Assembly: GCA_934661165.1 (NCBI GenBank)
Contig: CAKUJB010000050.1
Location: forward strand, 1-10,745
Length of the DNA: 10,745 bases
Direction: 5' to 3'
Source of the DNA: an uncultured Microbacteriaceae bacterium
GTDB lineage: Bacteria > Actinomycetota > Actinomycetes > Actinomycetales > Microbacteriaceae
The notes beneath the pieces are model-generated. The model saw only the letters and a program-made list of their open reading frames with translations, searched no databases and had not been told where the DNA came from. The stretch's first letter is position 1. Every line of letters starts with the position of its first letter. The position numbers and the translations under genes are program-made. Below are positions 7,134 through 10,745 of this stretch, piece by piece.

Positions 7134-8182
7134 GCGGCCGCCCCGGTCGCGGCGGGCAGCGCCGGCTGCTGCTGCGTGATGCAGTGGATGCCGCCGCCGC
7201 GGGCGAAGAGCTCCCGTGCGTCGACCGTCACGACGCGTCGCCCCGGGTAGGCCTCGGCAAGGATCGCCCGAGCCCGCGCGTCGGCCGCGGGCTCGCCGAA
7301 GCCGCACGCGATGACCCCGCGATCGACGACGACGTGGTTGACGTAGCTCCAGTCGACGAAGCCCTCGGCGTCCCGCAGCGTCGCCGGGGCCGGGAGCTCG
7401 ACGATCTCCAGTCGACGCCCGGCGGCATCCGTCGCCTCCCGGAGGACCGCCGCGAGCTCGACGCCGAGCGCGTGGTCGGGGTGCCCCGCGTCCCGCTGGG
7501 CGTGGAGGAGCACGCGTCCGGGCGTCGGCATCGTCGCGACGATGTCGATGTGGCCGTTCGTGCCGAAGTCCGCGTAGTCGCGGTGCAGCCCCCGCGGGAG
7601 CCAGATGAATGCGCGGCCCCCGATCGTGCGCGCGAGCTCGGCCTCGACGCTCGCCCGGTCCGCGTAGGGGTTGCGCCTCGGGTCGAGCTGCACGGTCTCG
7701 GTGAGCAGCACGGTGCCCTCGCCGTCGACGTGGAGGCCGCCGCCCTCGGCGACGAGCAGCGAGCTCACGAGCTCGGCGCCGGCGGCGGCCGCGACGAGGC
7801 GGCCGTGCTCGGCGGCGAGCGTCCAGTCGGCCCATGGCCGATCCCCCCAGCCGTTGAATCGCCAGTCGACGGCGCCGAGCACGCCAGGGCGATCGTCGTC
7901 GAGGACGAAGGTCGGGCCGCTGTCGCGCAGCCAGTACTCGTCGATGGGAGCCTCGAGCAGCTCGACGGCCCCGCCGAGCATCCGGCGCGCGCGGGCCAGC
8001 TCACTCGGGTCGACGAGCATCGTCACGGGCTCGAACTCGGCGATGGCGGCGGCGACCGCGGCCCACGCGGCGAAGCACGCCTCGCGGTCCGTCTCGGTGG
8101 CGCCCGCCGTGGCCCCCGCGACCGGGAAGGCCATCCAGGTCCGCTCGTGCGGCGTGGTCTCCGCGGGCATGCGCCAGGACAT
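7130..8182 (-). CDS. aguA: Agmatine deiminase (agmatine iminohydrolase)
   Basis: A 350-residue member of the guanidino-group modifying superfamily that converts agmatine to N-carbamoylputrescine and ammonia in the cytoplasm. Motifs in order: MPAETTPHERTWMAFP at the N-terminus, EYWLRDSGPTFV with D87, VDWRFNGWGD (105-114), EGGGLHVDGEGTVLL with E146 and D153, FGTNGHIDIVA with H211 and D213, and the C-terminal GGGIHCITQQQP with catalytic C334. Length is typical. ATG at 8182 is chosen because GAGGA lies 6 bases upstream and the N-terminus aligns with the family; the open frame continues much further upstream but is antisense to the decarboxylase gene. It is first in a minus-strand operon with the amidase (GTGA overlap) and divergent from the decarboxylase across 45 bases. 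Other PAD-type deiminase substrates cannot be excluded, but all agmatine deiminase landmarks are present. Confidence 0.92.
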   Translation of the reverse strand: MSWRMPAETTPHERTWMAFPVAGATAGATETDREACFAAWAAVAAAIAEFEPVTMLVDPSELARARRMLGGAVELLEAPIDEYWLRDSGPTFVLDDDRPGVLGAVDWRFNGWGDRPWADWTLAAEHGRLVAAAAGAELVSSLLVAEGGGLHVDGEGTVLLTETVQLDPRRNPYADRASVEAELARTIGGRAFIWLPRGLHRDYADFGTNGHIDIVATMPTPGRVLLHAQRDAGHPDHALGVELAAVLREATDAAGRRLEIVELPAPATLRDAEGFVDWSYVNHVVVDRGVIACGFGEPAADARARAILAEAYPGRRVVTVDARELFARGGGIHCITQQQPALPAATGAAA

Positions 8183-8215
8183 GCCCCATCCTCGCACTCG
8201 GCGCGCTCCGACCAC

Positions 8216-8221
8216 TAGCGT
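8216..8221 (+). promoter_or_regulatory. -10 hexamer TAGCGT of leaderless decarboxylase promoter
   Basis: TAGCGT is followed by TGGCCC and then ATG at 8228, the same 6-base spacing as the other leaderless candidates. It overlaps a minus-strand TAGTGG (8217 to 8212) through the shared CTAG, so the 45-base divergent region may fire in both directions. Confidence 0.55.
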
Positions 8222-8227
8222 TGGCCC

Positions 8228-9358
8228 ATGGAGGCCGCGGAGCTCATCGCCCGGCCCGAGGTGCAGGCGGCGCTGCGCGGGGCGGGCACCCCGTTCTTCG
8301 TGCTCGAGCGCGCCGCGGTCCGCCGCGCCTACCGCGCGCTGCGCGCCGCGCTGCCGCAGGTCGAGCACCACTACGCGGTGAAGGCGCTGTCCCATCCCGA
8401 GGTGCTCCGGGTGCTCGCCGAGGAGGGTGCGGGCTTCGACGTCGCGACGACCGCGGAGCTCGACGCGGTGCTCGCAGCCGGTGTCCCGCCCGAGCGGATC
8501 ATCCACACGCATCCGCATAAGAAGCCGCGCGACATCCAGGACGCGATCGCTCGCGGCGCCCGCGCATTCGTCGCCGACTCGGATGCCGAGCTCCGGAAGC
8601 TCGCCGAGCACGCACCCGGCGTCGAGGTCCTCGCGCGGCTCGCATTCCAGAACGAGCATGCACTCATCGATCTCTCGTCGAAGTTCGGGCTGTACCCGGT
8701 CGAGGTCGACGGCTTCCTCGAGTACGCGGCCGGGCTCGGCGTGCGCATCGTCGGGTTCAGCTACCACGTCGGCTCGCAGAACGCCGACCTCGGCATCGCC
8801 CGGGACTCGCTCCGCGCGGCGATCGACCGGCTCGACGCGGCCCGTGCCGCAGGGCACCCCGCGGACGTCGTCGACATCGGCGGCGGATTCCCCGTGCGCT
8901 ACACCGCGCCGGTGCCGAGCCTCGACGAGATCGCCGCGGTGCTCGCGCCGATCATGGCCGGCCGTCCCGACATCCGCTTCCTCGCGGAGCCCGGACGGCT
9001 CCTCGCCGCGGGGGCGCTGCACCTGGTGACGAGCGTCGTGTCGACGGCGCATCGGCCGGGGGACGGGACCGACTGGGTCTTCGTCGACGACGGGCTCTTC
9101 GGCGGCTACACGAATGTGCTGACCGACCACGTCATGCCGCCGATCCACGCGATGGTGCCGGGCGACCGCGAGCCGAGGCCGCAGACGCTCGGCGGGCCGA
9201 CGTGCGACTCCTCGGACGTCATCGCGCGGGACCTCGTGCTGCCGCGGCTCGAGATCGGCGACCTGCTCGTCTCACCGCTCATGGGCGCCTACACGCTCGA
9301 GCTCGCGACGCGGTTCAACGGCATCCCGCCGACGCGGGTCATCGTCCTCGAGGAGTGA
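8228..9358 (+). CDS. Fold-type III PLP decarboxylase (ornithine/lysine/arginine type)
   Basis: A 376-residue alanine-racemase-fold decarboxylase of the eukaryotic ODC/DAPDC superfamily; members decarboxylate ornithine, lysine, arginine or diaminopimelate with pyridoxal phosphate. The Schiff-base lysine is K52 in HHYAVKAL. Other landmarks are FDVATTAELD, YHVGSQ with H180, the phosphate-binding GGGFP (218-222), EPGR (254-257) and GGPTCDSSDVI with C326, equivalent to the catalytic cysteine of ODC. That PTCD motif favours a basic-amino-acid decarboxylase over DAPDC, which normally has a CES-type motif. ATG at 8228 has no Shine-Dalgarno but follows a -10 hexamer by 6 bases, so it is probably leaderless. 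Divergent from the agmatine deiminase operon, it may supply agmatine (if arginine is the substrate) or make putrescine directly (if ornithine). Substrate cannot be decided from sequence reading alone. Confidence 0.88.
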   Translation: MEAAELIARPEVQAALRGAGTPFFVLERAAVRRAYRALRAALPQVEHHYAVKALSHPEVLRVLAEEGAGFDVATTAELDAVLAAGVPPERIIHTHPHKKPRDIQDAIARGARAFVADSDAELRKLAEHAPGVEVLARLAFQNEHALIDLSSKFGLYPVEVDGFLEYAAGLGVRIVGFSYHVGSQNADLGIARDSLRAAIDRLDAARAAGHPADVVDIGGGFPVRYTAPVPSLDEIAAVLAPIMAGRPDIRFLAEPGRLLAAGALHLVTSVVSTAHRPGDGTDWVFVDDGLFGGYTNVLTDHVMPPIHAMVPGDREPRPQTLGGPTCDSSDVIARDLVLPRLEIGDLLVSPLMGAYTLELATRFNGIPPTRVIVLEE

Positions 9359-9367
9359 TCGCGGGAC

Positions 9368-9568
9368 TCAGTTCTCGCCGGACTCGAGCGCCCGGACCGC
9401 CTTCGTCTCCTCGACGACCGTGCCGACGGCGATCGCGACGCTGATGCCCCAGCCGACCCACATGAGCGCGAGCCGCCAGTCCCGCGGCCCGTGCCGCGAT
9501 GCCTGGATCGGCCCCCACGCCCCCGCGACGGCGCTGAGCACGGCCGTGTTGAAGATGAATCGGCGCAT
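9368..9568 (-). CDS. Small membrane protein, function unknown
   Basis: A 66-residue hydrophobic protein with no family I recognise. It begins MRRFIFNTAVLSAVAGAWG, a possible first helix, and has a clearer membrane helix in LALMWVGWGISVAIAVGTVV (about 34-53), followed by a charged tail EETKAVRALESGEN. Basic residues at the start and in the middle (ASRHGPRDWR) suggest a two-helix hairpin. ATG at 9568 follows TAGCGT by exactly 6 bases, supporting a leaderless start and making a chance frame less likely. It converges on the decarboxylase gene (9-base gap) and is divergent from the mrpA-like gene, to which it may or may not be functionally related. Confidence 0.6.
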   Translation of the reverse strand: MRRFIFNTAVLSAVAGAWGPIQASRHGPRDWRLALMWVGWGISVAIAVGTVVEETKAVRALESGEN

Positions 9569-9574
9569 GCCATC

Positions 9575-9580
9575 ACGCTA
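9575..9580 (-). promoter_or_regulatory. -10 hexamer TAGCGT of leaderless small membrane protein gene
   Basis: On the minus strand TAGCGT, then GATGGC, then ATG at 9568. The hexamer is identical to that of the decarboxylase gene and the spacing is the same. Confidence 0.5.
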
Positions 9581-9650
9581 CCTGCATTCCACCAGGGCGC
9601 ACAGGTCGGCCTCGGCGTCGCCGCGGGGCGGCGGCGTGGGAGCCGCTCGG

Positions 9651-9656
9651 TAGAAT
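9651..9656 (+). promoter_or_regulatory. -10 hexamer TAGAAT of mrpA-like operon
   Basis: TAGAAT places the transcript start near 9663 and gives a leader of about 52 bases containing a Shine-Dalgarno (GGAGG, 9703-9707). A 10-bp direct repeat CGACCGACGC occurs in this leader at 9657-9666 and 9691-9700. No -35 consensus is seen. Confidence 0.5.
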
Positions 9657-9714
9657 CGACCGACGCCGCGCACCGCCGCATCGCCACGACCGACCGACGC
9701 TGGGAGGACCGCCC

Positions 9715-10745
9715 CTGTTCATCGTCGTCCTGGCGTTCGCCGCACTCGCCCTCCTCGCCCCGCCCCTCGTCCGACGGTTCGGTCCCGCGGCGTTCCCGGT
9801 GCTCGCGCTCGGGCCGGCGGCAGGTGCGGTCCACGCGGTCGTCGTCGCCGGCCCCGTCCTCGCCGGCGCGCCGCTCGTCGAGCGGATCGAGTGGATCCCG
9901 CAGCTCGGGGTCGCGCTCGAGCTCCGGATGGACGGGCTGTCCTGGCTCCTCGCGATGATCGCGACCGTCGTCGGCGCGCTCGTGCTCGTGTACTGCGCGC
10001 GCTACTTCAGCCCGAGCGAGCCCGGGCTGGGGCGCTTCGCCGCGGTCCTCACCGCCTTCGCGGGCGCGATGTACGGACTCGTGCTCGCCGACGACGTCTT
10101 CCTCCTCCTCGTCTTCTGGGAGGCGACGAGCGTCCTGTCGTATCTGCTCATCTCGCACCGGTTCACGCTGAAGGCGAGCCGTGGCGCCGCGCTCGAGGCG
10201 CTGCTCGTCACGACGCTCGGCGGCCTGTCGATGCTCGTCGGGCTCGTCATGCTCGTCGTCCAGACGGGGCGCACGACGCTGACGGGCATTGTCGAGGCCG
10301 CACCGGACGGGCCGCTCGCCATCGTCGCGGTCATGCTCGTGCTCGTCGGGGCGCTGTCGAAGTCCGCGCTCTTCCCGTTCCACTTCTGGCTGCCGGGGGC
10401 GATGGCGGCGCCGACGCCGGTGAGCGCCTACCTGCACGCCGCGGCGATGGTCAAGGCGGGCATCTACCTCGTCGCTCGGCTCGCGCCCGGCTTCGCGGAG
10501 CTCCCCGGATTCCGCGAGAGCCTCATCGGGCTCGGCATCGTGACCCTCCTGCTCGGCGGGGTCATCTCGATGCGGCAGACCGACCTCAAGCTCGTGCTCG
10601 CGTACGGCACCGTGAGCCAGCTCGGCCTCCTCGTCACCGTGCTCGCGGTCGGCACGCAGGCGGCGGGGCTCGCGGGACTCGCGATGCTGCTCGCGCACGC
10701 GCTGTCGAAGGCCGCGCTCTTCCTCGTCGTCGGCATCATCGACCA
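9715..10745 (+). CDS. mrpA: MrpA/MnhA-type Na+/H+ antiporter subunit A, 3'-truncated
   Basis: The first ~343 residues of the large subunit of a multisubunit Mrp cation/proton antiporter, a membrane complex related to complex I subunit NuoL. The chain is a succession of membrane helices. Diagnostic segments are VFWEATSVLSYLLI with E136 (the conserved proton-path glutamate), LSKSALFPFHFWLPGAMAAP with K216, and TPVSAYLHAAAMVKAGIYLV with K247; the 'FPFHFWLP.AM.APTPVSAYLH' signature favours MrpA over NuoL. The frame stays open to the window edge, so the rest of subunit A and the remaining mrp genes should follow. The start is placed at CTG 9715: GGAGG lies 7 bases upstream and the resulting MFIVVLAFAALALLAPPLVRR is a normal first helix. 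No ATG, GTG or TTG is available there; the next in-frame GTG (9799) would delete most of helix 1 and has no ribosome site. Identity is secure, the start less so. Confidence 0.9.
   Translation, partial: MFIVVLAFAALALLAPPLVRRFGPAAFPVLALGPAAGAVHAVVVAGPVLAGAPLVERIEWIPQLGVALELRMDGLSWLLAMIATVVGALVLVYCARYFSPSEPGLGRFAAVLTAFAGAMYGLVLADDVFLLLVFWEATSVLSYLLISHRFTLKASRGAALEALLVTTLGGLSMLVGLVMLVVQTGRTTLTGIVEAAPDGPLAIVAVMLVLVGALSKSALFPFHFWLPGAMAAPTPVSAYLHAAAMVKAGIYLVARLAPGFAELPGFRESLIGLGIVTLLLGGVISMRQTDLKLVLAYGTVSQLGLLVTVLAVGTQAAGLAGLAMLLAHALSKAALFLVVGIID

Noticed and set aside
7134..7835. Minus-strand extension of the amidase frame upstream of its GTG
   Set aside because: It overlaps the agmatine deiminase in another frame and is Arg/Pro-rich without family similarity; the family N-terminus begins at GTG 7133.
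8183..9148. Open minus-strand frame extending the agmatine deiminase by over 300 residues
   Set aside because: It is antisense to the decarboxylase, has a repetitive Arg/Asp/Glu composition typical of GC-rich shadows, and the deiminase N-terminus and ribosome site fit ATG 8182.
9569..10698. Long minus-strand open frame opposite mrpA
   Set aside because: Low-complexity Arg/Glu/Asp protein, the mirror of a GC-rich membrane-protein gene; no conserved motif.

Overview
The window is high-GC, densely coded actinobacterial chromosome. The gene set (SecA1, an Rv3235-family protein, a PdtaS-type histidine kinase convergent with whiB1, an MrpA-type antiporter subunit) and recurrent leaderless starts point to Actinomycetota. 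Microbacteriaceae or a close Micrococcales relative is my best guess, inferred from overall character rather than from a diagnostic marker. No stretch of 300 bases or more lacks a gene. I see no insertion sequence, prophage, CRISPR array or other sign of recent transfer.

Layout. (1) 1-1652: the 3' part of secA, convergent with an Rv3235-family gene (1680-2114, minus). (2) 2115-4058: a short divergent region carrying a perfect DnaA-box nonamer and a leaderless promoter, then a pdtaS-like sensor kinase (plus), which converges on whiB1 (minus) across a 9-bp perfect inverted repeat. The same convergent whiB1/pdtaS pair is found in mycobacteria (Rv3219/Rv3220c). (3) 4059-4674: a leaderless 25-codon upstream ORF rich in rare codons, whose stop overlaps the GTG start of an unidentified four-helix membrane protein. 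(4) 4681-5341: a Bcp-type peroxiredoxin (minus) and, divergently, tRNA-Lys(CTT) with a strong intrinsic terminator. (5) 5307-9358: an amidase-signature enzyme and an agmatine deiminase, coupled by a GTGA overlap on the minus strand and divergent from a fold-type III PLP decarboxylase of the ornithine/lysine/arginine type. Together these could form an agmatine/putrescine route. (6) 9368-10745: a small membrane protein (minus), divergent from the 5' end of an mrpA-like Na+/H+ antiporter gene that runs off the right edge and appears to start at CTG.

The recurring feature is promoter architecture. Seven candidate -10 hexamers all fit TAGNNT. In five of them exactly 6 bases separate the hexamer from an ATG or GTG, so the transcript should begin on the start codon. 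whiB1, the Rv3235-family gene, the agmatine deiminase and mrpA instead have Shine-Dalgarno-like sequences.

Most of the window is conserved housekeeping DNA. The candidates for something undescribed are the coupled leaderless uORF and membrane protein, and the possible use of an amidase-signature enzyme in place of the usual nitrilase-type N-carbamoylputrescine amidohydrolase.
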